Assembly: GCA_020636045.1 (NCBI GenBank)
Contig: JACJYP010000002.1
Location: forward strand, 62,001 to 126,000
Length of the DNA: 64,000 nt
Reading direction: 5' to 3'
From: Lewinellaceae bacterium
GTDB taxonomy: Bacteria > Bacteroidota > Bacteroidia > Chitinophagales > Saprospiraceae
Within the stretch, counting starts at the first letter, position 1; each line of letters begins with the position of its first letter. Of this stretch, positions 51,908-59,748 are shown piece after piece. The notes below the pieces were generated by a model. It searched no databases. It saw only the letters and a program-made list of their open reading frames with translations, and was not told the origin of the DNA. The position numbers and the translations under genes were made by a program.

Positions 51908-52420
51908 TTATTTTTTTTCAAGGTTTTGTTTTCCCCGCATGAGCAGCGACTCCACCGCTTTGACGGAAACCTGCATAATATCAGCAATCTCTTTTTGTGG
52001 CAATTCGTCGAGGTATTTCAGGATGATGGCCGTTTTCTGGTTGTCCGGCAGGGCGTCTATCCGGCGGTAGAGGGCTTCGAGCGCCTCCCGTTGCTCAAGT
52101 TGCACGCCGGGGTGGTTGAAATCGGGTATTTCCCGTTCCACCGTGTTTTCATGGCCGAAAATATTGGTAAAAAAACCGAAGCGCTTCTGCCGCTTCCTTG
52201 CTTTTAAGGCATCGAGACACTGGTTGACGGCAATGCGGTAAACCCAGGTTTTCAGGCTTGATTGCTCCCGGAACGATGCCCGTTTTTCATGCACCTTTAC
52301 GAACACATCCTGCGTGACTTCTTCGGCATCCTGCGGGTTTTGCAGAAAGTTCAGGCAGAGGTTATACACCATATCCTTGTGGGCGTGGTAGATCTCTTCG
52401 AAGGGAAGACCGGTTTGCAT
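51908..52420 (-). CDS. ECF RNA polymerase sigma factor
   Basis: 170 residues. Region 2: IYHAHKDMVYNLCLNFLQNP, QDAEEVTQDVFVKVHEKRAS, LKTWVYRIAVNQCLDALKAR. Region 4: IDALPDNQKTAIILKYLDEL and PQKEIADIMQVSVKAVESLL, then MRGKQNLEKK. It heads the operon sigma, anti-sigma, sensor, MbnP, di-heme protein. A minus-strand CACCTTTG just upstream (about 52468-52461) is one base off the usual -7 box; self-activation by the ECF factor is likely but not visible. Confidence 0.93.
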   Translation of the reverse strand: MQTGLPFEEIYHAHKDMVYNLCLNFLQNPQDAEEVTQDVFVKVHEKRASFREQSSLKTWVYRIAVNQCLDALKARKRQKRFGFFTNIFGHENTVEREIPDFNHPGVQLEQREALEALYRRIDALPDNQKTAIILKYLDELPQKEIADIMQVSVKAVESLLMRGKQNLEKK

Positions 52421-52517
52421 GAATGGTTCTGGAAATTCAAAAATGCGGGAAATCCTGGAGCAAAGGTGCGAAAATCGGGCAGCAGACTGCGGGGAACAAT
52501 GAGGCGGGCCAAAAGAC

Positions 52518-52547
52518 CCGGAATCCCGGCGAACACCAGGATTCCGG
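52518..52547 (-). terminator. Terminator after the Gfo/Idh gene
   Basis: CCGGAATCC (52518-52526) pairs with GGATTCCGG (52539-52547). On the minus strand it is followed by GTCTTTT. It lies 20 bases past the stop at 52567. Confidence 0.7.
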
Positions 52548-52566
52548 ATGGCTCCATGTTATGCTG

Positions 52567-53937
52567 TTACATCTGCACCGCTTCGATGCGGCCCGTCTCG
52601 CGGCTTTTTTCTGCCATAAAACCCATCACGTGGCTTTCGATGGAGGCATCGATGGTGGAACTGAGCAGGTTGGGATTGTGCTGCGACACGGCCTGTATCC
52701 AGTCGCGCAGCAGGCGCCAGTCGCCGCCGCCGTGGCTGTCGTCCTGGCCGCTGTCGTAGACGGTCGATTTGTCCGTACGAAAGTCAGTGAGGGTGAAATT
52801 GGTCATGTCGCCTACAATGTCGCCCATGCTGCCCATCACGCGGGTGCGCCTGCCCGCATAGGAAGTAAATGCTTCCATTGAAAAGTTGGCGGTGACGCCG
52901 CCTTCGAATTCCATTGACGTGACGTAGTGGTCTTCCTGGTTGTTGTCCATCCGGTACACGCAGCGGCCGTAATTGGTGGTACGCAGGTATTCCAGGATGG
53001 CGTCGCCCTGCTTTTCCTTTTCTTCCGGCAGGTCGAATACGTAGAGCCAGCTGCGGTTGCGGTAGTATATTTTCATCGCCGAATAGGGGCACGTGCTTTC
53101 GATGGCGCAGCCGTCCATACAGCGCGCGGTGCTGCCGGCGGGCGCATTTTCTTTTTTGAACCATTTGATGCCGCCCATCGCTACGATCTGCTTGCAGGGT
53201 TTGCCCACCATCCAGCGCAGGATATCGAGATCGTGGCAACTTTTGGCCAGGATGATCGGCGTGGTCGCATGGCGGTCGTGCCAGTTGCCGCGGACGTAGC
53301 TATGGCTCATGTGTATGTGTTCGATGGGCTCGAAATGCTGAAAACTCACCAGTTCGCCGATGGCGCCGGAATGGATAAGTTCGCGCAGCTTTACGAAATA
53401 GGGAGCGTAGCGCAGCACATGGCAAACCGCCACGATGCGCCCCGTTTTCTTCGCCAGCGCCAGGATGTCGCGGCATTCCTGTTCGGAAGGGGAGATCGGT
53501 TTTTCCAGCAGCACGTCGTATCCGGCTTTCAGTGCAGCCATGCATGGGCCGTAGTGCAGGTTGTCGGGCGTCGTGATGAGCACGGCATCTGCGAATTTGG
53601 GTCGCTTGAACACATCTTCCCAGGTAACAAAGCGATTGCCCTCGGGTATGTCATGCTTTTTGGTATAGCGCTCGTTGCGCAGCGGGATCGGCTCGGCAAC
53701 TCCCACAATATCCAGTTCTTCAGGGTATCGCACGGCAAAATCGCCGTACACATTCCCCCGGTTTCCGGCGCCGAGGGTGACGGCCGTGACAGCTCGATCG
53801 GGTTTCTGAAACCAGGGATTGTCGTCCAGCAGGCTCAGCGGGCTGCGCGAGTCGAGGCCATCGGGAAAATGACCGAGAAAAGCGGCGCTTCCGGCGGCTC
53901 CAAGGGTTTTCAGCAATTTACGTCGGGTAAGTGGCAT
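52567..53937 (-). CDS. Tat-exported Gfo/Idh/MocA family oxidoreductase
   Basis: 456 residues with a twin-arginine leader (RRKLLKTLGAAGSAAF). The Rossmann domain has VTAVTLGAGNRGNVYGDFAV and then DNLHYGPCMAALKAGYDVLL followed by EKPISPSEQE, the EKP motif of the family. The substrate domain has HFEPIEHIHMSHSYVRGNWH and SCHDLDILRWMVG. Such Tat-exported members act on sugars or inositol-like compounds in the periplasm. Substrate unknown. A minus-strand TATCTTTG (53974-53967) is 30 bases before the ATG and is the likely -7 box. Confidence 0.9.
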   Translation of the reverse strand: MPLTRRKLLKTLGAAGSAAFLGHFPDGLDSRSPLSLLDDNPWFQKPDRAVTAVTLGAGNRGNVYGDFAVRYPEELDIVGVAEPIPLRNERYTKKHDIPEGNRFVTWEDVFKRPKFADAVLITTPDNLHYGPCMAALKAGYDVLLEKPISPSEQECRDILALAKKTGRIVAVCHVLRYAPYFVKLRELIHSGAIGELVSFQHFEPIEHIHMSHSYVRGNWHDRHATTPIILAKSCHDLDILRWMVGKPCKQIVAMGGIKWFKKENAPAGSTARCMDGCAIESTCPYSAMKIYYRNRSWLYVFDLPEEKEKQGDAILEYLRTTNYGRCVYRMDNNQEDHYVTSMEFEGGVTANFSMEAFTSYAGRRTRVMGSMGDIVGDMTNFTLTDFRTDKSTVYDSGQDDSHGGGDWRLLRDWIQAVSQHNPNLLSSTIDASIESHVMGFMAEKSRETGRIEAVQM

Positions 53938-53966
53938 AGGTCAGCAACGTTGAATGATGTTGCTGT

Positions 53967-53974
53967 CAAAGATA
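53967..53974 (-). promoter_or_regulatory. Candidate -7 box of the Gfo/Idh gene
   Basis: TATCTTTG on the minus strand. The paired hairpins at 53980-54025 occupy the place where the -33 element would be. Confidence 0.5.
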
Positions 53975-53979
53975 GTGGA

Positions 53980-54025
53980 ATACACAAGAAACCGGCCGCT
54001 TTCTTGTGTATAGAAAGCGGCCGGT
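53980..54025 (-). terminator. Two overlapping, mutually exclusive hairpins after tonB
   Basis: Stem A is ATACACAAGAAA (53980-53991) with TTTCTTGTGTAT (54000-54011). Stem B is ACCGGCCGCTTTC (53991-54003) with GAAAGCGGCCGGT (54013-54025). Both are perfect, and they share 54000-54003, so only one can form. Read on the minus strand, stem B is completed first and is followed by TTCTTGTG, giving a plausible terminator for the tonB gene ending at 54086. Confidence 0.75.
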
Positions 54026-54085
54026 CATTTAGGATTTGCTCAAATTTTCATGTTGAGGCGAAAGTGAGCAATTTTGAACAAACGC

Positions 54086-54910
54086 TTAATTCAGCCGGAA
54101 GCGCACCGGAAGGGTGAAGCGTACTTTAACGGGGTGGCCGTTGGCTTCTCCCGGGTTCCATTTGGGCATGGTCTGCACGACGCGTACGGCTTCCTTGCCG
54201 CATCCGCCGCCGATGTCCTTGACGATCTGTACCTCCTGCACGCTGCCGTTCTTGCTCACCACAAAAGAAAGCACGACAACGCCCTGGATATTGTTTTCAC
54301 GGGCCGGTGGCGGGTATTGGATGTTTTTCGCCAGATATACCAGCAGTTCCCTTTCCCCGCCCGGAAAAGCGGGAAGCTTGCTGATATCGATCATCCCGTA
54401 TGTTTTTTCCGTCTCTTGCACGGGCACTTCCACAATGTCCAGTTCTGAAGGGTGTGATTCGATGGCCGGCGGCGCGTCGTCGTTTCCGGCTTTTGTTTCA
54501 GTGCCGATATCTTCTTTTTGTTGCGCCAGGTCTTCCACAGCCGGCGGTTTTTCGGCGGCAACATCTTCGTCCTTTTCTACGACCGGCGGCACAAATTTTA
54601 CGGTGGAGCGTGTCGGTGGCGGCGGTGTCTCCACCCTGGGTGGCGGCGGTATCGCGGGCTCTTTTTCGATCAGCAGCGGACCGTCCGAAGGAGCATATAC
54701 GATCTCGGGGGGAGGGGCGAGTGCATTGACGGCTTTCAGCAATTTCGGGGCCAACAGGGCGAGCAGGATCAGAACCTGGCTGATCAGGAAGGCCCTGATC
54801 AGATAACGAGGGTAGGCGCGTTGCAACTGATAGGCGCCGTAGGCGCGGTTGCGATGCTGGAAAACGATGTCCAGCGCATCCCGCGGGGATACGTTCGTTT
54901 GAGTGACCAT
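54086..54910 (-). CDS. Energy transducer TonB (second copy)
   Basis: 274 residues from the ATG at 54910. A conserved cytoplasmic stretch (DALDIVFQHRNRAYGAYQLQ) precedes one membrane helix (LIRAFLISQVLILLALLAP). A Pro/Glu-rich periplasmic spacer includes PPPTRSTVKFVPPVVEKDED. The C-terminal TonB domain follows: LPAFPGGERELLVYLAKNIQ, YPPPARENNIQGVVVLSFVV and GGGCGKEAVRVVQTMPKWNP. It couples ExbB/ExbD motion to outer-membrane TonB-dependent receptors. It is a close paralogue of the preceding gene but separated from it by a terminator. Confidence 0.93.
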   Translation of the reverse strand: MVTQTNVSPRDALDIVFQHRNRAYGAYQLQRAYPRYLIRAFLISQVLILLALLAPKLLKAVNALAPPPEIVYAPSDGPLLIEKEPAIPPPPRVETPPPPTRSTVKFVPPVVEKDEDVAAEKPPAVEDLAQQKEDIGTETKAGNDDAPPAIESHPSELDIVEVPVQETEKTYGMIDISKLPAFPGGERELLVYLAKNIQYPPPARENNIQGVVVLSFVVSKNGSVQEVQIVKDIGGGCGKEAVRVVQTMPKWNPGEANGHPVKVRFTLPVRFRLN

Positions 54911-55010
54911 ACTTGTAGATTTGAAGTGAACAAACAGGCCGTTCCGGAACGCTTGCCTGTTATATAAGATGCTGTCTGCGAGCATTTTGGCGTATAGACA
55001 CCCAAACAAA

Positions 55011-55054
55011 AAATAAAAAAAGCGGTGCCGGCTTCAACACCGGTACCGCTTTTG
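55011..55054 (-). terminator. Terminator between the two tonB genes
   Basis: On the minus strand AAAAGCGGTaCCGG pairs with CCGGcACCGCTTTT (about 55053-55016), followed by a long T-rich run to 55011. It implies that the second tonB is expressed less or separately. Confidence 0.85.
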
Positions 55055-55081
55055 CAAAGTACTGAAAACAGTAGTGCCCGA

Positions 55082-55918
<837 letters not shown>

Positions 55919-55977
55919 TGTTAGCTAGATTTAATTTTTTTGAATGGTTGTTCCTGAATACCTGTGTGTTCGGGTCT

Positions 55978-56598
55978 CTATTGTGTGGCGGCTTGTATTT
56001 GCTCTTCCACATTGAATTTGAGACCACCTGCGGGATTTTTCACAAATTCCCGTTCGAGGTCGGACACGTCAAGTATTACGTAGTAGCGCACTTTGCAGAT
56101 GGCCATTTCATCGAGGGCATCCACCAGATTCTTGTAACGGGAATCCTTCATCGGCTTGATGATGACGTTGATAAAGGAACCTTTGCGCGGCTCTTTCGTC
56201 TTGAAGTCTTCGTAATCTTCCAGGCCGAACTGGCCTTTCACCTTTTCCATTTTGTTCAAAATGACTTTGCGAAGACCTTCGGCGGAGTAGTCCGTTGAAT
56301 CCAGTTTTGCATCGGTGATACCTTCATACCAGTAAACCTTGTCGTTGGCGCCCAGAAGCAGGGTCAATACCTTCGATTCTTTTACCGGCTCGACATCTTC
56401 TTTTTTGATGTCTTTATCGGGCATCACCAGGGCCATCACTTGCGGTTTGGCCAGTGTTGTCGTCAGCATGAAGAACGTGATCAGCAGGAAGCCCAGGTCC
56501 ACCATCGGCGTGAAGTCGATGCGCGTAGACATTTTTTTCGAGCGTACCTTGCCACCTTTCTTTCTGCCACCACCGCCATCTTGAGCTATTTCAGCCAT
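55978..56598 (-). CDS. exbD: Biopolymer transport protein ExbD (second copy)
   Basis: 206 residues from the ATG at 56598; a longer frame to 56694 is coded by an intergenic TTGGAAAT-type repeat. A Lys/Gly-rich N-terminus precedes the single helix with the key Asp in STRIDFTPMVDLGFLLITFF. The periplasmic domain follows (VLTLLLGANDKVYWYEGITD ... YKNLVDALDEMAICKVRYYV). With ExbB it forms the proton channel that drives TonB. It follows the other exbD by 121 bases. Confidence 0.92.
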   Translation of the reverse strand: MAEIAQDGGGGRKKGGKVRSKKMSTRIDFTPMVDLGFLLITFFMLTTTLAKPQVMALVMPDKDIKKEDVEPVKESKVLTLLLGANDKVYWYEGITDAKLDSTDYSAEGLRKVILNKMEKVKGQFGLEDYEDFKTKEPRKGSFINVIIKPMKDSRYKNLVDALDEMAICKVRYYVILDVSDLEREFVKNPAGGLKFNVEEQIQAATQ

Positions 56599-56719
56599 AT
56601 CGCTGTTGCTTTTTTTAGTGATGAAAAAATAGGACGCATTTGGCGTTGGAGCATTGGAAATTTCCAGTTTCTGGTTTCCAACATCCCGCTTCAAACAGCG
56701 CCTTTACAGGACCGAAGCC

Positions 56720-57391
56720 TTATCCTCCTCCTTCTCCTTTCGCCGCATTCACTTTGTTCGGGTCGGCCTCCAGGCTGGTGATCAGGTTGAATTTGTTCAC
56801 GTTGATGTCAACCAGGGTGTTGATCACCTTCTGAACAGCCGGATAGGGCGTATTCTGGTCGGCTTTTACAACGATCACGTATTCATCCTTGACCTTGCCT
56901 TCCTGTTTCATCTGGAACTGCGCCAAACGCGCGTTGTGTACCCAGTTGGCCAGTTCGCTGCTGTTGATGTCGGCTGTGTCGACCGGAATTCCCGGCGCCG
57001 GGAATTTGGGCCGCTCCGACGGCAACGTATTGAGGTAGGCTTTCAGTTTGCTGCGCGGAACTCCAAAACTGCCCACCGTAGTAAACAGCATCTGTTCTTT
57101 TTCATTCAGGCCCATCTGATACTGGGCGTTCATGTTTTTGATCAGTTCTGCGCGGGTATGCGATCCGGCCATGTCGAGGAAGATCCTTCCATCGGGGCCG
57201 ACCAGAATGGTCAGCGTGCCGGCATCGGGCAATTTTGTTTCTGAAATGGACGAGGGTGTGTCGATGACGACATTTTCCTGCGGTTTCATCTTCGCCGTGA
57301 GCATGAAGAAGGTAAGCAGCAGGAAGGCCACGTCGGTCATGGCCGTCATGTCGATCGTCGGGGCACCCCGTTTCGGTTTATGCTTAGGCAT
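56720..57391 (-). CDS. exbD: Biopolymer transport protein ExbD (first copy)
   Basis: 223 residues. The short basic N-terminus (PKHKPKRGAP) precedes TIDMTAMTDVAFLLLTFFML with the proton-carrying Asp. The periplasmic domain has TLTILVGPDGRIFLDMAGSH and VIVVKADQNTPYPAVQKVIN. It differs from the next exbD in length and sequence; Bacteroidota often carry such unequal ExbD pairs. It starts 72 bases after the exbB stop. Confidence 0.93.
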   Translation of the reverse strand: MPKHKPKRGAPTIDMTAMTDVAFLLLTFFMLTAKMKPQENVVIDTPSSISETKLPDAGTLTILVGPDGRIFLDMAGSHTRAELIKNMNAQYQMGLNEKEQMLFTTVGSFGVPRSKLKAYLNTLPSERPKFPAPGIPVDTADINSSELANWVHNARLAQFQMKQEGKVKDEYVIVVKADQNTPYPAVQKVINTLVDINVNKFNLITSLEADPNKVNAAKGEGGG

Positions 57392-57463
57392 ATCTTTACT
57401 TTTTTAAGACGTGGAGGCCGCGAGCGGAAAAACTGCCGCCCGGGTCGCGCTCCTTCCGTTTGA

Positions 57464-58288
57464 TTAGTGTTCTTTCGACGCAAAAGTCTGGGTCAGGCTG
57501 TAGCCTGCCTCGTCGATGCGATACGTCATGCCATCGATCCGGCTGGTAAAGAAGTTGTAAAAGATAATTGCCAGGGCGGAAGTACCGATACCGAGGGCGG
57601 TATTGATCAGGGCTTCCGAGATACCCGTTGCAAGTGCCGTGGAGTCAGGCGCACCGGCCGTTGCAAGTGCTGCGAAGGCGCGTACCATCCCCAATACCGT
57701 TCCGAACAGACCCAGCAGGGTAGCGATGGAAGCGATCGTTGCGATGATGTTCAGGTTGCGCTCCAGCATCGGCAGTTCGAGCGTAGTGGCCTCTTCCACT
57801 TCTTTTTGAATAGCCAGCACTTTTTCGTCTTTTTCCATGCCCGTCGTTTGTTGCATTTCGGCGTATTTCGTCAGACCGGCGCGTACTACGTTTGCGATAG
57901 AACCTTTCTGTTTGTCGCAGGCAGCAATTGCAGCGCTCAGGTCATTGCGGTCGAGCATGCCGCGGATCGACTTTACGAAGCTGTCGACGTTGCCGGTACC
58001 GCGCGCCTTTCCAAGTGTGATGAAACGCTCGATCACAAATACGATTACGGTAAAGAACAAGGTCATCAACATCGGTACTACGAAGCCGCCCTTGTAGATC
58101 GTACCCAGGTAGTTGCCTGGCAGCGGGTCCTTGTTGACATCACCGTCAACAAAGTTGTCGGGACTACCGAATACATTGTTGAAGATCAAAAGCGCAACGC
58201 CGTACAGTACCGGAATAACGACGTAAGGGAAAATAGCCAATAAGCCACCGCCTTGTTGCTTTGCTTGAGTGGGTTTTGCTGCTGTCAT
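57464..58288 (-). CDS. exbB: MotA/TolQ/ExbB proton channel family protein
   Basis: 274 residues with three membrane segments: about 18-38, 68-90 (VVPMLMTLFFTVIVFVIERF) and a C-terminal pair around LGLFGTVLGMVRAFAALATA and ALINTALGIGTSALAIIFYN. These are the ExbB/TolQ hallmark GLxGTVxGM and GI..AL.TT..GL patterns. The cytoplasmic loop lies between. First gene of the exbB-exbD-exbD-tonB-tonB operon. No clear TAnnTTTG box was found upstream. Confidence 0.94.
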   Translation of the reverse strand: MTAAKPTQAKQQGGGLLAIFPYVVIPVLYGVALLIFNNVFGSPDNFVDGDVNKDPLPGNYLGTIYKGGFVVPMLMTLFFTVIVFVIERFITLGKARGTGNVDSFVKSIRGMLDRNDLSAAIAACDKQKGSIANVVRAGLTKYAEMQQTTGMEKDEKVLAIQKEVEEATTLELPMLERNLNIIATIASIATLLGLFGTVLGMVRAFAALATAGAPDSTALATGISEALINTALGIGTSALAIIFYNFFTSRIDGMTYRIDEAGYSLTQTFASKEH

Positions 58289-58706
58289 GCTGCGTTTAAG
58301 TTTAGTTAAGTAATGAATGATTTAGTTTGACAGAAACCTCACGCAAGGCAACGCAGCCATTCTACCCAAAGCCCTTTATCAAGATGTTCTTGTTCGAGCC
58401 TTTCCCCGCATCCGTTCAGCCGGTATTCGACTATATAGATGCCGGCAAAGGAAAAAATGGTGGGTGGGCAACAAAAAAATGTTTTCCTGGTAGAACAGCC
58501 GGTTTTTTGCGTCAGGTATTTTAGTGGCGGTAAAAATAGTGTAGGTGTTACAATTTCCAACTAAGGCGTTTGGAAAATCATACTGTTTTTACCTGTTTCA
58601 AACGATTTTTGCACTGTAATTGCCGCCTAAAGGCAAAAGATTGATGTAAATTTATCAATCAGGCGGCGCTTCCCGGGCTGAATTCGGCTATATTATCCGT
58701 TTCACT
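58289..58706. other. Intergenic region between kdsA and exbB
   Basis: 418 bases with no gene. GATTGAT (58639-58645) and ATCAATC (58654-58660) form a hairpin followed on the minus strand by TTTTGCC, a plausible kdsA terminator. No clear exbB promoter was recognised although one must lie here. Confidence 0.5.
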
Positions 58707-59519
58707 TTATCTGATCGCTTCCCTGATCCGCACCAGCCTTTCCAGCAAGCCCTGCAGGCGGTCGAGCGGCAGCATGTTGGCGCCGTCCGATTTTGCCTCC
58801 GATGGCCGGGGGTGGGTCTCGATAAAAAGACCGTCGACGCCCACTGCCACGCCGGCGCGCGCGACCGTCTCGATCAGGGCGGGGCGCCCGCCCGTGACGC
58901 CGCTGCTTTGGTTAGGCTGCTGAAGCGAATGCGTGCAGTCGAGCACCACCGTCGCGCCGAAAGCCTGCATTTCCGGCAATCCCCGGTAGTCGACGATCAG
59001 GTCCTGGTAGCCGAACGTAGTGCCGCGTTCGGTGAGGATCACATGCGGGTTTCCTTCTTCCTGCACTTTTTCCATCGCAAAACGCATGGCGCCGGGGCTG
59101 AGAAATTGTCCTTTTTTGATGTTGACGACCTTGCCGGTTTGCGCTGCTGCTACGAGCAGGCTGGTTTGGCGGCACAAAAAGGCGGGAATCTGCAATATGT
59201 CGACATATTCAGCCGCCAGCGCCGCCTCCGGATCGGTGTGGATGTCGGTCGTGACGGGAATGTCGTAGTGCTTTCCCACCGCCTGCAATATGCCCAGCGC
59301 CTTCTCGTCGCCGATGCCGGTAAAAGAATCGCGTTTGCTGCGGTTGGCTTTCCGGTACGAGCCTTTGAATATATAGGGGATGCGCAGTTTCCGGCACATT
59401 TCGTCGACCTGGCCTGCGATGTCGAATGCCATTTGTTCACCCTCAATGGCGCAGGGGCCGGCGATCAGGAAAAAGTTGCCGGCGTCGGTATTTTTCAGGC
59501 GGGGGATATTCACATTCAT
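58707..59519 (-). CDS. kdsA: 3-deoxy-8-phosphooctulonate synthase
   Basis: Joins arabinose 5-phosphate and phosphoenolpyruvate to make KDO 8-phosphate for lipopolysaccharide core. 270 residues from the ATG at 59519. Motifs: FFLIAGPCAIEGEQMAFDIA, FKGSYRKANRSKRDSFTGIG, TTDIHTDPEAALAAEYVDIL, QIPAFLCRQTSLLVAAAQTG, VILTERGTTFGYQDLIVDYR and DCTHSLQQPNQSSGVTGGRP. The last lacks the Cys of metal-dependent types in some alignments, so metal need is open. A minus-strand TACATTTG at 59573-59566 may be its -7 box. Confidence 0.95.
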   Translation of the reverse strand: MNVNIPRLKNTDAGNFFLIAGPCAIEGEQMAFDIAGQVDEMCRKLRIPYIFKGSYRKANRSKRDSFTGIGDEKALGILQAVGKHYDIPVTTDIHTDPEAALAAEYVDILQIPAFLCRQTSLLVAAAQTGKVVNIKKGQFLSPGAMRFAMEKVQEEGNPHVILTERGTTFGYQDLIVDYRGLPEMQAFGATVVLDCTHSLQQPNQSSGVTGGRPALIETVARAGVAVGVDGLFIETHPRPSEAKSDGANMLPLDRLQGLLERLVRIREAIR

Positions 59520-59575
59520 ATGTCGTTTCTTACTGTCAAGGTGAAACAAGCGGTTCCGGTTGGGGCAAATGTAGA

Positions 59576-59744
59576 CTTAGAGCGTGTTCAAATTTTCCTC
59601 ACCGGGTCAAAAAGGCATCTTTTAGCGGCATGTTTCACCTGTTTTTAGGCACAGAACCCCGGCTATGCACCTAAAAACGAGATTCACCTACCACTAAAAT
59701 CTGCTCTTTTTGCCTCCGGCAGAAAAACTTGAACACGCTCTTAG
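59576..59744. mobile_element. MITE-like inverted-repeat element, about 169 bp
   Basis: The ends are CTTAGAGCGTGTTCAA-A-TTTT (from 59576) and, inverted, CTAAGAGCGTGTTCAA-G-TTTTT (from 59744 back), about 20 bases with two mismatches. Inside is a second inverted repeat, GTTTTTAGG (59641-59649) with CCTAAAAAC (59670-59678). There is no coding frame, so it could be a non-autonomous element or a structured transcript end. It lies between the M1 peptidase stop (59749) and kdsA. Confidence 0.6.
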
Positions 59745-59748
59745 TTGT

